Shown: positions 24,475 through 33,205, numbered from the stretch's first letter. The stretch is DNA of 64,000 bases from Cellulomonas xylanilytica (GCF_007989805.1 NZ_BJUB01000011.1:118077-182076); one strand, 5' to 3'. A program made the numbers and translations. The notes: generated by a model not told the origin, from the letters alone.

Positions 24475-25754
24475 GCCTCGTCATCGACAACCTCGCGGCA
24501 CTGCCACCCGGGATCGAGACCATCGCGGTGGGGTTCAGCCGTGCCCTGCTCTCCGACCTCGAAGGGCTTGTCCCTGCCCGGTCCGTGCTGGTGCTCGAGG
24601 AGCCGGACGTCATCGCGGCACGCCGGGTGGAGAGCATCATCGACTCGTTCGCCTGTGCCGGCGCGCTCCTCGCTGCCCCGACCCAGGACGAGGACGACGC
24701 GCGACGGTTCGCCGCCACCCTCGAGCGCCCGGACGGGGTGGGAGCAGTCGTGCCCGCCGTCGAGTACGGCGTCGTCGTCGCGGCAGCGCTCGCGGACGCC
24801 TGGGGCCTGCCGGGCGCCGGCGTCGCGGCCGCCGAGACCCTCCGGGACAAGGCCAGGCTCCGCGCCACCGTCAGCGGCGACGTGCTCCAGCCCGACTGGT
24901 CCGTCGTCAGCACGGCGGACGAGGTCGACCGGTTCCGCGCGGAGCACGACGGTCGGTGCGTCCTCAAGCCCTCGAACCGCCAGGCGAGCCTGGGGGTGCA
25001 CATCCTGGGTCCCGAGTCCGATGCCGCGACCGTGCTCGCCGCCGTGGCTGACGCGGACGAGCCCAGCCTGCGCGCCTCCACGCTGCGCACGGGCGAGCTC
25101 CTCGTCGAGTCCGTGCTCGTCGGCCCGGAGATCAGCCACGAGGCGCTCGTCCTCGACGGTCGCGTCGTCTTCGCGAACACGACGGCGAAGCAGGTGCGCC
25201 CCGGCGCCCGCCCGGTGGAGACCGGGCACCTCGTCCCCGCACCGCTGCCGGCCTCCACCGCCGATGCGGTCGAAGTCGCGGTCGGGCGGTTCGTCGCAGC
25301 CACCGGGTACCGGACCGGCGTCCTGCACTCCGAGTGGATCCTCGTCGATGGACGGCCCCACCTCGTCGAGTGCGCCGGGCGGCTCCCCGGTGACCACATC
25401 GACGTCCTCATCGACCTGGCCTACCCGGGAAGCCTGCTCTCGGACTACATCGCCCTCCTGTCCCGACGTTCCACCCCTGGCCGACGCGAGGCCACCGCGA
25501 CAGCGTCGATCAGGTTCCTCGACCTGCCCGGTGGCGTGGTCGACGCCGTCGACGGCGTCCACGAGGCCACGGTCCTCGACGACGTCGTCGAGGTGGAGGT
25601 CGACGTGGTCCCCGGGGACCGGGTCCGCTCGCTCGCCAGCTCGTGGGACCGGGTCGGGCACGTCATCGTGCGCAGCGCCGACGCCGCCAGCGCGTCAGCC
25701 GCCGTCGATGCTGCCCTGCGGAGGATCAGCGTCGCGGTGACGGCCGACGGATGA
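24471..25754 (+). CDS. ATP-grasp ligase of the biosynthetic cluster (2)
   Basis: This 427-residue protein is of the L-amino-acid-ligase type. Its N-terminal pre-ATP domain is followed by ETLRDKARLRA (122-132), CVLKPSNRQASLGVHIL with the ATP-binding Lys166, LLVESVLVGPEISHEAL (211-226) and the catalytic end HSEWILVDGRPHLVECAGR plus LPGDHI (286-310, metal-binding Glu300 and Arg304). A C-terminal domain of about 90 residues follows, as in BacD-like dipeptide ligases. It would condense two amino acids, or an amino acid and a carrier-derived acid, using ATP. Its start is coupled to the mini-ORF at 24433, and its stop overlaps the MFS gene start. Confidence 0.9.
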   Translation: MSLVIDNLAALPPGIETIAVGFSRALLSDLEGLVPARSVLVLEEPDVIAARRVESIIDSFACAGALLAAPTQDEDDARRFAATLERPDGVGAVVPAVEYGVVVAAALADAWGLPGAGVAAAETLRDKARLRATVSGDVLQPDWSVVSTADEVDRFRAEHDGRCVLKPSNRQASLGVHILGPESDAATVLAAVADADEPSLRASTLRTGELLVESVLVGPEISHEALVLDGRVVFANTTAKQVRPGARPVETGHLVPAPLPASTADAVEVAVGRFVAATGYRTGVLHSEWILVDGRPHLVECAGRLPGDHIDVLIDLAYPGSLLSDYIALLSRRSTPGRREATATASIRFLDLPGGVVDAVDGVHEATVLDDVVEVEVDVVPGDRVRSLASSWDRVGHVIVRSADAASASAAVDAALRRISVAVTADG

Positions 25755-27022
25755 GCGCACGCGGCACGATCTCCCGCCTGTGGACCGGCGTCCGCGACAT
25801 GCCGGGGCCGGTGCGGACGTTCCTGCTGGTGGCGCTCGTCGACTCCGTCGGCACCGGGGTGTTCCTCGCGGGCGCCGTCGTCTACTACGTCCGGTACGTC
25901 GGTCTCGCGCCCCAGGTGGTCTCGGCAGGTCTCGCTGCAGCGGGTCTCGTCGCGCTCCTCACAGCGATCCCGCTCGGCGCGCTCGGCGACCGGTTCGGCG
26001 TCCGCCGGATGCTCGTCACCCTCCAGGCCTGCCGCGCGGCGTTCTTCGCAGCGCTCGTCCTCGTCGACTCCCCGGCGGAGTTCATCGTCCTCGTCAGCCT
26101 CCAGGCGGCCGCCGAAGGAGCCGTCCCGGCGATGACGCAGGGATTCGTCGCGTCGCTCGTCGGGGAGTCCGGCCGCGTGCGGACGATGGCGCTGATGAGG
26201 TCGATCCGCAACGCCGGGTTCTCCGTCGGGGCCCTGCTCGCTGCCAGCCTCGTCGTGGCGTCGACCTCCGCCGGCTACAAGGCGATCGTCCTGGTCAACG
26301 CCGCGAGCTTCGCCGTCACGGCGGTCGCCCTCGCACTCCTGCGGCTGCCGCGACTGGAGACCCTCGTGACACGGGAGAGGGTCGGGGTGATCAAGGCCCT
26401 CACGTCGTTCCGTGACTGGTGGTACGCCGCCCTCACCGGCGTGCACGCCGTCCTCGCCATGCACATGGTGCTGCTGAGCGTCGTCATCCCCCTGTGGATC
26501 CTCGAGCGGACCGATGCGCCTCCCGTGACGGTCTCGATCGTCGTGACCGTGAACGCCGTCCTCGCCACCGTGCTCCAGGTCCCGTTCTCGCGGGGGGTCG
26601 AGGGGCTCCGCGGCGGCATCCGGGCCTCCCGCTGGGCGGGGCTCGCGCTCGCCCTGATGTGCGTGCCGCTCGCCCTGGCGGCCGGCGTCGGCCCGTGGGT
26701 CGCGGTCGCCCTGCTGCTGGTCGGCACCCTCGCCCTGACCGCCGGGGAGCTCTGGCAGTCGGCGGGGGGATGGTCGCTCTCGTACGAGCTCGCACCGCCC
26801 GAGCGGCGTGTGCAGTTCCTGGCCGTGTTCAGCACGGGCATCGGCATCCAGGACGTCGTCGGGCCCCTGCTCGTCGTCGCCCTCGTGCTGCAGCTCGGCT
26901 CTCTCGGGTGGGCGGCTCTCGCCGTCGTCTTCCTCCTCGCGACGCTCGTCGTCGCACCCGTGGTCTCCCGGACGGCGACCTCGCGTCCGATCACCGCGGA
27001 GAGCGAAGGGGCGTCCGCGTGA
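25751..27022 (+). CDS. MFS transporter, probable product exporter
   Basis: This 423-residue protein has about 12 membrane helices and the MFS loop motif GALGDRFGVRRML between helices 2 and 3 (residues about 77-89). An intervening cytosolic loop is near residues 200-215. The ATG overlaps the ATP-grasp 2 stop (ATGA), so ligase and transporter are made together. This points to export of the cluster's product and perhaps self-protection. The sequence resembles macrolide/enterobactin-type MFS exporters in general layout; the substrate is not readable. Confidence 0.9.
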   Translation: MSARGTISRLWTGVRDMPGPVRTFLLVALVDSVGTGVFLAGAVVYYVRYVGLAPQVVSAGLAAAGLVALLTAIPLGALGDRFGVRRMLVTLQACRAAFFAALVLVDSPAEFIVLVSLQAAAEGAVPAMTQGFVASLVGESGRVRTMALMRSIRNAGFSVGALLAASLVVASTSAGYKAIVLVNAASFAVTAVALALLRLPRLETLVTRERVGVIKALTSFRDWWYAALTGVHAVLAMHMVLLSVVIPLWILERTDAPPVTVSIVVTVNAVLATVLQVPFSRGVEGLRGGIRASRWAGLALALMCVPLALAAGVGPWVAVALLLVGTLALTAGELWQSAGGWSLSYELAPPERRVQFLAVFSTGIGIQDVVGPLLVVALVLQLGSLGWAALAVVFLLATLVVAPVVSRTATSRPITAESEGASA

Positions 27023-27211
27023 ACCTCGAACCGTGCGTCGGAGACGCACCGGGGCGCCCCGCGAAACCTTGGACCTCCTCGCCCTGACTCCGGCTCCAGC
27101 ACGCCAGCGCGGTCCGTCGGTGTCTCCGACTGTGGACAACGGGATGTGCGTCGTCTCCCGGTGCCCTACGTTCGCCCGGGACGAGACCGGACGAATCGGG
27201 CAGGGGTGCGC

Positions 27212-28438
27212 GTGGACGGGGTGGCCATCCTCGAGACCGAGGTGCGCGAGCTGATCCGGCGACGAGGGCTCGACCCGGTCCGGGACCGTCCGGGCGTCCT
27301 CGCGCTCGTCTCCGACGCGATCGCCGACTACGACGAGCGCTCGGTCGTCGGAGCGGTCCCGCCCCTGGTGGACGCCGTGGCCGCGCACAAGTCCGTCGTC
27401 GACGCGGTCGCCGGGCTCGGTCCGCTGCAGAAGTACCTCGACGACCCCGAGGTGGAAGAGATCTGGATCAACTCGCCCACCCAGGTGTTCGTCGCCCGGC
27501 GTGGTGAGGCGGAGCTGACGACGACGATCCTCACGGACGGCCAGGTACGCGACCTCGTCGAGAAGATGCTGAAGGTGTCCGGACGCCGGCTCGACCTGTC
27601 GAGCCCGTTCGTGGACGCCAGCCTGCCCGGCGGGGAGCGGTTGCACGCGGTGATTCCCGACGTCACCCGGCGGCACTGGTCCGTGAACATCCGCAAGTAC
27701 GTGGTGCGGGCCACGACGCTCGACGAGCTCGTCGGCCTCGGCACCCTGACGCTGCACGCCGCCGCGTTCCTGCAGGCCGCGGTCCGGGCCGGGCTCAACG
27801 TGCTCGTCTCCGGCGGCACGCAGGCGGGCAAGACGACCATGCTGAACGCCCTCGCCGGTGCGATCCCGGCGCGCGAGCGCGTGATCACCTGCGAGGAGGT
27901 CTTCGAGCTGCGGCTCGTCGCGCGGGACTGGGTGGCGATGCAGTGCCGCCAGCCGAGCCTGGAGGGCACCGGCGAGATCCCGTTGCGCCGCCTGGTCAAG
28001 GAAGCCCTGCGCATGCGGCCCAACCGCCTGCTGGTCGGCGAGGTGCGGGAGGCGGAGGCGCTCGACCTGCTCATCGCGCTGAACGCGGGCGTGCCAGCCA
28101 TGTGCACGATCCACGCGAACTCGGCGCGCGAGGCGCTGACCAAGCTGTGCACCCTCCCGCTGCTCGCCGGGGAGAACGTGTCGGACCGGTTCGTCGTCCC
28201 CACGGTCGCGTCCGCCGTCGACATCGTCGTGCACCTCGACCTGGACGCGGGCGGGCGTCGGACCGTGCGGGAGATCGTGGCCGTCCCCGGTCGGGTCGAG
28301 CAGGGCATCGTGGAGACCGCCGACGTCTTCCACGCGCGGGACCGGCACCTGGTCCGGGCCGACGGCTACCCGCCGCACGCCGACCGGTTCGCGCGCGCGG
28401 GCACCGACCTCGCCGCGCTCCTGCGAGGGCGGGGCTGA
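27212..28438 (+). CDS. tadA: Tad pilus assembly ATPase TadA/CpaF
   Basis: This 408-residue ATPase powers assembly of Flp-type (Tad) pili. It shows the N-terminal domain phrase VEEIWINSPTQVFVARRG, Walker A SGGTQAGKTTM, the Asp-box segment ITCEEVFELRL, RMRPNRLLVGEVREAEALDLL (Walker B region) and the His-box AMCTIHANSAREAL. GTG 27212 is preceded by AGGGG; GTG 27206 is a close alternative. It begins a run of eight pilus ORFs with overlapping ends. The CpaE-like gene (ssd) that normally precedes it in actinobacteria is missing; the biosynthetic cluster's MFS gene is there instead. Confidence 0.93.
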   Translation: MDGVAILETEVRELIRRRGLDPVRDRPGVLALVSDAIADYDERSVVGAVPPLVDAVAAHKSVVDAVAGLGPLQKYLDDPEVEEIWINSPTQVFVARRGEAELTTTILTDGQVRDLVEKMLKVSGRRLDLSSPFVDASLPGGERLHAVIPDVTRRHWSVNIRKYVVRATTLDELVGLGTLTLHAAAFLQAAVRAGLNVLVSGGTQAGKTTMLNALAGAIPARERVITCEEVFELRLVARDWVAMQCRQPSLEGTGEIPLRRLVKEALRMRPNRLLVGEVREAEALDLLIALNAGVPAMCTIHANSAREALTKLCTLPLLAGENVSDRFVVPTVASAVDIVVHLDLDAGGRRTVREIVAVPGRVEQGIVETADVFHARDRHLVRADGYPPHADRFARAGTDLAALLRGRG

Positions 28439-29301
28439 TGGGGGTCGTCGTCGGGCTGCTGCTCGGGGCCGGTGTCGCCTGCATCTGGTGGTCGTTCTGG
28501 GCCCAGCCGCCCGGAGCCGCCGCGGCGCGTGCGCCCGGTTGGCATGCCCGTACCCAGGACGCGCTCGTCCAGGCGGGTGCGGCCGGCGTGACGCCCGGAG
28601 CGCTGGTGGCGACGAGCGTCATGCTCGGGTTCGTCGTCCTGGTCCTCGGTACCGCGCTGACCCGGATCCCGTCCATCGCGCTGTGCTTCGCGGTGTTCGC
28701 GGCGATGGCACCGTGGGCGCTCGTCCGAGGACGGGCTCGTCGGCGCCGCACACGGCTGCGCCAGCTCTGGCCGGAGGTCGTCGATCACCTGGGATCCGGG
28801 ATCCGCGCCGGGCTGGCGCTCCCGGAGGCCGTGGCCCAGATCGGGGAGCGTGGGCCGGTGGAGCTGCGGCCGGCGTTCACGGCGTTCGCCGAGGACTACC
28901 GCGCGACCGGGCGCTTCAGCGAGAGCCTGGACGCCCTCAAGGACCGGCTCGCGGACCCGGTCGCCGACCGGATCGTCGAGGCGTTGCGGCTGACCCGCGA
29001 CGTCGGCGGCACCGACCTCGGCCGTCTCCTGCGGACCCTGTCCGCGTTCCTGCGGGAGGACGTCCGCACGCGCGGCGAGCTGGAGGCGAGGCAGAGCTGG
29101 ACCGTGAACGCCGCGCGGCTCGCCGTCGCCGCCCCGTGGATCGTCCTGGCCCTGCTCGCCACCCGCTCCGAGGCTGCCGCCGCGTACGACACCCCTGCCG
29201 GGTTCGCGGTCCTCGCGGTCGGGGGAGCCTGCACGGTCGTCGCCTACCTCGTGATGCTGCGCATCGCACGCCTCCCGGACGACCCGCGGGTGCTGCGGTG
29301 A
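28438..29301 (+). CDS. tadB: Tad pilus membrane protein TadB
   Basis: This 287-residue protein is of the type II secretion system F-domain class. It has an N-terminal helix (VVVGLLLGAGVACIWWSF), a helix pair around residues 55-95, the GspF-domain phrases WPEVVDHLGSGIRAGLALPEAVAQI and SFLREDVRTRGELEARQSW, and two C-terminal helices. TadB and TadC form the inner-membrane platform on which TadA acts. The ATG shares one base with the tadA stop (TGATG). Confidence 0.9.
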   Translation: MGVVVGLLLGAGVACIWWSFWAQPPGAAAARAPGWHARTQDALVQAGAAGVTPGALVATSVMLGFVVLVLGTALTRIPSIALCFAVFAAMAPWALVRGRARRRRTRLRQLWPEVVDHLGSGIRAGLALPEAVAQIGERGPVELRPAFTAFAEDYRATGRFSESLDALKDRLADPVADRIVEALRLTRDVGGTDLGRLLRTLSAFLREDVRTRGELEARQSWTVNAARLAVAAPWIVLALLATRSEAAAAYDTPAGFAVLAVGGACTVVAYLVMLRIARLPDDPRVLR

Positions 29302-30230
29302 GCCCGGGTCTGGTCGGTGCCCTCGTCGGCCTGCTCGGCGGGCTCGGGCTGACGATCGTCGTGCTGCGCCTGCGGTCCCGGCGGATCAGCCTCGACCAGC
29401 GGCTCGCCCCGTACCTGCGTCCGCAGCCCACCGCGTCCGGCCTGCTGCGCGCACCCCACGTGCGGGGACCGTTCGTCACCGTCGAAAGGCTGGTGGCCCC
29501 GGTGATGACGGACGCCCTCCGGCTGGTGACGCGTCTCGGGTCCCCGGCGGCCGAGCTCCGACGCCGGCTCAGCCGTGCCGGGCGCACCGAGACCGTGGAG
29601 CAGTTCCGTGCCGGGCAGGTGGTCTGGGGCGTCCTCGGCCTGGCCGCGGGGCTCGCGCTGGCCCTGGTGCTCGCGGCGACGCGCGGGAGCGGGGTGCTCG
29701 CGCTCGTGGTGCTGGTCGCCGTCTGCGGTCTGGTCGGGGTGCTCGGCCGTGACTGGGCACTGACGCGCGAGGTACGCGCCCGCGAGTCACGGATGCTGAC
29801 CGAGCTCCCGACCGTCGCGGAGCTGCTCGCGCTCGCGGTCGGCGCAGGCGAGGGAGCGATCGGTGCCCTGGAACGCGTCGTGCGGTCGACGCACGGTGAG
29901 CTGACCGCGGAGCTCGCCCGGACCCTGGCGGACGCGCGCGCCGGTGCGCCGCTGACCGTGGCGCTGGACAACCTGGCGGACCGGACAGGGCTGCCGGCGC
30001 TGGCGCGCTTCGCCGAAGGCGTCGCCGTGGCGGTCGAGCGCGGCACGCCCCTGGCCGACGTCCTGCGCGCACAGGCGCAGGACGTGCGTGAGGAGGGCCG
30101 TCGCGCCCTCATGGAGACCGGTGGGCGCAAGGAGGTGCTGATGATGGTCCCGGTGGTCTTCCTGATCCTGCCGGTGACCGTCGTCTTCGCCGTCTTCCCC
30201 TCGATGGTGGTCCTGCGGGTCGGTCTGTGA
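29298..30230 (+). CDS. tadC: Tad pilus membrane protein TadC
   Basis: This 310-residue partner of TadB starts at GTG 29298, overlapping the tadB stop (GTGA). It has helices at residues about 5-24, 105-150 and 280-305. The GspF-like domain includes LPTVAELLALAVGAGEGAIGALERVV, RFAEGVAVAVERGTPLADVLRAQA and the end phrase GGRKEVLMMVPVVFLILPVTVVFAVFPS. With TadB it forms the membrane platform of the pilus machine. Confidence 0.9.
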   Translation: MSPGLVGALVGLLGGLGLTIVVLRLRSRRISLDQRLAPYLRPQPTASGLLRAPHVRGPFVTVERLVAPVMTDALRLVTRLGSPAAELRRRLSRAGRTETVEQFRAGQVVWGVLGLAAGLALALVLAATRGSGVLALVVLVAVCGLVGVLGRDWALTREVRARESRMLTELPTVAELLALAVGAGEGAIGALERVVRSTHGELTAELARTLADARAGAPLTVALDNLADRTGLPALARFAEGVAVAVERGTPLADVLRAQAQDVREEGRRALMETGGRKEVLMMVPVVFLILPVTVVFAVFPSMVVLRVGL

Positions 30231-30284
30231 CCGACGCAGGAATCGTGCATGGCGCCGTTCTGGTGCCCGATGAAGGGAGTATCG

Positions 30285-30560
30285 ATGACGAGCGGGACCG
30301 AGAGTCGGTCGGGGAGCAAGGACGACGGTCTGTCGTCACGGGTCGGCGCGGTCCTGCGGGGCTCGCTGGTGTGGGGGAGCACGGCCTGGGGCGGTGTCCG
30401 GCGACGGGTCGTCCACGGCGCGCCCGAGCGCGGCGACGTCCCCGGCTGGGTCCTGGTGACCCTTATGACCGCCGGGCTGGTCACCGCGCTGTGGGTCATC
30501 GCCGGCGACGCGCTCGGTCGGGTGTTCTCCGAGGCCATCAGCAGCGTCACCGGTCCCTGA
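30285..30560 (+). CDS. Flp-type major pilin candidate
   Basis: This product of 91 residues has a long charged N-terminus (about 50 residues) and then ERGDVPGWVLVTLMTAGLVTALWVIA, a single hydrophobic helix of the actinobacterial Flp pilin kind, ending SEAISSVTGP. ATG 30285 has AAGGGAG 6 bases upstream; earlier ATGs at 30249 and 30270 lack an SD. It sits where the pilin gene is expected, between tadC and the TadE-like genes. The prepilin peptidase that would cut it is not in the window. Confidence 0.75.
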   Translation: MTSGTESRSGSKDDGLSSRVGAVLRGSLVWGSTAWGGVRRRVVHGAPERGDVPGWVLVTLMTAGLVTALWVIAGDALGRVFSEAISSVTGP

Positions 30561-30931
30561 CGGGCGAGTCGGGGTCGGCCATCGTCGACTTCGCGCTCGT
30601 CGGCGCGCTGGTCACGGTGCTGTTCGCGGCCGTGCTGCAGCTGACGATCGTGCTGCACGTGCGCAACACCCTCGTCGACTCCGCCGCGGAGGGTGCTCGG
30701 TACGGCGCGCTGGTCGGGCACGCACCGAGCGACGGGGCGCAGCGGTCGAGGGAGCTCATCGGGCAGTCGTTGTCGTCGACCTACGCGCAGGGGGTGACGG
30801 CCGGCCACACCACGCTCGACGGGCTCGAGGTCGTCGAGATCGAGGTGGTCGCTCCGCTGCCGCTGGTGGGCCTGGTCGGTCCCGCCGGAACCCTCACCGT
30901 GCGCGGGCACGCCCTGGTCGAGGAGCCGTGA
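30491..30931 (+). CDS. TadE-like pseudopilin
   Basis: The conserved part begins ESGSAIVDFALVGALVTVLFAAVLQLTIVLHVRNTLVDSAAEGARY, which is the TadE motif of a short polar leader, a hydrophobic helix with Glu/Asp near its start, and the SAAEGARYGA box. A C-terminal beta-rich part of about 80 residues follows. The start is uncertain. GTG 30491 is the nearest standard start but lies inside the pilin gene without an SD. A CTG at 30557 would overlap the pilin stop by the 4-base rule seen across the operon. It is a minor pilus subunit in known Tad systems. Confidence 0.7.
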   Translation: MGHRRRRARSGVLRGHQQRHRSLTGESGSAIVDFALVGALVTVLFAAVLQLTIVLHVRNTLVDSAAEGARYGALVGHAPSDGAQRSRELIGQSLSSTYAQGVTAGHTTLDGLEVVEIEVVAPLPLVGLVGPAGTLTVRGHALVEEP

Positions 30932-31389
30932 GCGGGTGGAGCGCTCGCCGGGCCCGCGCGACCGGCGAGGACGGCAGCTCGGTCGTCGAGTTCCTCGGGC
31001 TGTCCCTCGTCCTCCTGGTGCCGTTGGTGTACCTGGTGCTCACGCTCGGTCGGATCGAGGCGGCGATGTTCGCCACCGAGGGAGCGGCACGCGAGGCGGC
31101 GCGGACGTACGTCGCTGCGGACGATGCCGACGAGGGCACCCAGCGGGCTGTCGCCGCCGTGGGGATCGCGTTGCGGGACCAGGGTTTCGACGACGACCCG
31201 TCGAGGGCCCTGACGCTCACCTGCTCGTCGGTGCCGTGTCTGGCACCGGGCAGCGACGTGTCCGCACGGATCGAGGTGCGGGTGCCGCTGCCGTTCGTCC
31301 CGGGCTTCGTCCGCGACGTCATCCCCCTCGAGGTGCCGGTCAGCGTCGAGCGCGTCGCCCCGGTCGACACGTATCGGGCCACCGGATGA
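30928..31389 (+). CDS. TadE/TadF-like pseudopilin
   Basis: This 153-residue protein starts at GTG 30928, overlapping the preceding stop. It has the TadE-type start GEDGSSVVEFLGLSLVLLVPLVYLVLTLGRIEAAMFATEGAAREAAR, a single helix, and then an ectodomain with two cysteines about six residues apart (TCSSVPCL) that could form a disulfide. In Tad pili these pseudopilins are minor subunits needed for assembly. Confidence 0.82.
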   Translation: MSGWSARRARATGEDGSSVVEFLGLSLVLLVPLVYLVLTLGRIEAAMFATEGAAREAARTYVAADDADEGTQRAVAAVGIALRDQGFDDDPSRALTLTCSSVPCLAPGSDVSARIEVRVPLPFVPGFVRDVIPLEVPVSVERVAPVDTYRATG

Positions 31390-31451
31390 CGGTCACGTCA
31401 GGGGCGGGCCCAGTCGTCGGGACGGCCCGACGAGCCGGGAGAGCCCGGTGA
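31386..31451 (+). CDS. 21-codon mini-ORF bridging tadF-like and tadG-like genes
   Basis: ATG 31386 overlaps the stop of the TadF-like gene (ATGA). The ORF MTVTSGAGPVVGTARRAGRAR ends with a TGA overlapping the GTG of the next gene (GTGA). It fills the 58-base gap between the two genes exactly and keeps ribosomes continuous. A function of the peptide itself is not suggested by the sequence; a coupling role is the simplest view. Confidence 0.4.
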   Translation: MTVTSGAGPVVGTARRAGRAR

Positions 31452-31984
31452 GCCGGGACCGCTCGGCGACACCGACCGACGCCCTCGGACTGCTGCGCCG
31501 ACCGGGACGGCAACGGCGAGCGCGGCGGCGGCGCCGGCCGGTCGGTGAGAACGGGCAGGTGATGATCCTGACCCTCGGGTTCGTCGTCGTCGCGCTGCTC
31601 CTGCTGACCGTCGTCGTGTCCGCCGCCGGGGTGCACCTGGAGCGCAAGCGTCTGCTCGCGCTCGCGGACCTGCTCGCCCTCGAAGCAGCAGATGCGGTCG
31701 CCGACAACCCCTACTTCGTCCCGGACCAGGCGGCCTCGGGTGCGGGCGGTGTCCCGCTGACCGAGGCCGCCGTCCGCGCAGCCGTCGACGGCTACCTGCG
31801 CGACAACCCCGACACCGCCACGGCGTGGGACGAGTTCGCGGTCCTCGACGCGACGACCCCCGACGGCCGGTCCGCACAGGTGCGGCTGGGCGCCGTCGTC
31901 CGGCCTGCGCTCCTGAGCTGGGTCCTCGCGCCGTGGTCCGACGGGATCGTGCTCCAGGCGGAGTCGACCGCCCGAGGGTCGTGA
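31448..31984 (+). CDS. TadG-like (Rv3654c-type) pilus-associated membrane protein
   Basis: This 178-residue protein has an Arg-rich cytosolic start, then GENGQVMILTLGFVVVALLLLTVVVSAAGVHLERKRLLALADLLALEAAD. That is the TadG/DUF-type leader helix, followed by a Leu/Ala-rich amphipathic helix and an ectodomain of about 100 residues. It is the last gene of the pilus operon. The GTG start at 31448 overlaps the mini-ORF stop. Confidence 0.75.
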   Translation: MSRDRSATPTDALGLLRRPGRQRRARRRRRPVGENGQVMILTLGFVVVALLLLTVVVSAAGVHLERKRLLALADLLALEAADAVADNPYFVPDQAASGAGGVPLTEAAVRAAVDGYLRDNPDTATAWDEFAVLDATTPDGRSAQVRLGAVVRPALLSWVLAPWSDGIVLQAESTARGS

Positions 31985-32041
31985 GACGGAGACGGAGTCG
32001 GGGGAGGAGCGGGCAGCGCGGACCCGGTAGCCTGGACGGTT

Positions 32042-33157
32042 GTGGCCACCACCGACTTCCCCACCGCGATCCGTGATCTGCGCACCACCCTGGGCACCAT
32101 CCAGGCGGTGAGCGACCCGACGGCCCTCCAGGCGAAGGTCGCGAAGCTCTCGGAGCAGGCGTCGGCCCCCGACCTGTGGGACGACCCGGACGCCGCGCAG
32201 AAGATCACGAGCGCGCTGTCGTCGACGCAGGCCGAGCTGGACCGGATGAGCAAGCTCGACGGCCGGATCGACGACCTCGAGACGCTCGTCGAGATGGCGA
32301 TGGAGGAGGACGACGAGGACACCCTCGCCGAGGCCGAGGCCGACCTCCTCAAGATCAAGAAGGACCTCGGCGAGCTCGAGGTCCGCACGCTGCTGTCCGG
32401 CGAGTACGACCAGCGTGAGGCCGTCGTCACCATCCGCTCGGGCGCGGGCGGCGTGGACGCCGCGGACTTCGCCGAGATGCTGCTGCGCATGTACCTGCGC
32501 TGGGCGGAGCGGCACGGGTACCCGACGACGGTGCTCGACACCTCCTACGCCGAGGAGGCCGGCCTGAAGTCGGCCACGTTCGAGGTCAAGGTGCCGTACG
32601 CGTTCGGCAACCTGTCCGTCGAGGCCGGCACGCACCGGCTGGTCCGCATCTCCCCGTTCGACAACCAGGGCCGCCGGCAGACGAGCTTCGCCGCCGTCGA
32701 GGTGATCCCGCTCATCGAGTCGAACGACTCCATCGACATCCCCGAGTCGGAGATCAAGGTCGACGTCTTCCGCTCGTCGGGCCCCGGCGGTCAGTCGGTC
32801 AACACGACCGACTCCGCGGTGCGCATGACGCACATCCCGACCGGCATCGTCGTGTCGATGCAGAACGAGAAGTCGCAGATCCAGAACCGCGCCGCTGCGC
32901 TCCGCGTCCTGCAGTCCCGGCTCCTGCTGGTCAAGAAGGCCGAGCAGGACGCCAAGAAGAAGGAGCTGGCCGGCGACGTGAAGGCCAGCTGGGGCGACCA
33001 GATGCGGTCGTACGTCCTGCAGCCGTACCAGATGGTCAAGGACCTGCGCACGGAGCACGAGGTGGGCAACCCCGCCGCGGTGTTCGACGGCGACATCGAC
33101 GACTTCATCGAGGCAGGCATCCGCTGGCGCCGCTCGGCGGAGGTCGCCGCCGACTGA
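32042..33157 (+). CDS. prfB: Peptide chain release factor 2
   Basis: This 371-residue RF2 frees the peptide at UGA and UAA stops. The codon-recognition SPF motif is in [15 protein letters not shown], and the peptidyl-transferase GGQ motif is in [17 protein letters not shown]. The reading frame is continuous, so there is no autoregulatory +1 frameshift at an early UGA. The start is GTG 32042; TAGCCT at 32029-32034 is a possible -10 element, which would make the transcript nearly leaderless. ftsE follows further downstream in most actinobacteria, but here the xylose transporter lies between them. Confidence 0.97.
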   Translation: MATTDFPTAIRDLRTTLGTIQAVSDPTALQAKVAKLSEQASAPDLWDDPDAAQKITSALSSTQAELDRMSKLDGRIDDLETLVEMAMEEDDEDTLAEAEADLLKIKKDLGELEVRTLLSGEYDQREAVVTIRSGAGGVDAADFAEMLLRMYLRWAERHGYPTTVLDTSYAEEAGLKSATFEVKVPYAFGNLSVEAGTHRLVRISPFDNQGRRQTSFAAVEVIPLIESNDSIDIPESEIKVDVFRSSGPGGQSVNTTDSAVRMTHIPTGIVVSMQNEKSQIQNRAAALRVLQSRLLLVKKAEQDAKKKELAGDVKASWGDQMRSYVLQPYQMVKDLRTEHEVGNPAAVFDGDIDDFIEAGIRWRRSAEVAAD

Positions 33158-33177
33158 CGCGGCGACCCCACGGACAG

Positions 33178-33205
33178 GGCCCGGCACCGGTTGCGGTGCC
33201 GGGCC
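33178..33205 (+). terminator. Terminator hairpin after prfB
   Basis: A 12-bp perfect stem (33178-33189 with 33194-33205), GC-rich, with a GTTG loop, starts 20 bases after the prfB stop. There is no strong T-run. Confidence 0.7.

Noticed and set aside
25445..28378. A 977-codon open frame antisense to the ATP-grasp, MFS and tadA genes
   Set aside because: Composition-driven antisense frame of low complexity (Asp, Arg, Glu, His) with no motif; three well-supported genes lie on the other strand.
32042..32130. Possible programmed frameshift in prfB
   Set aside because: The frame is continuous from the GTG start with no early in-frame TGA, so no frameshift is needed.
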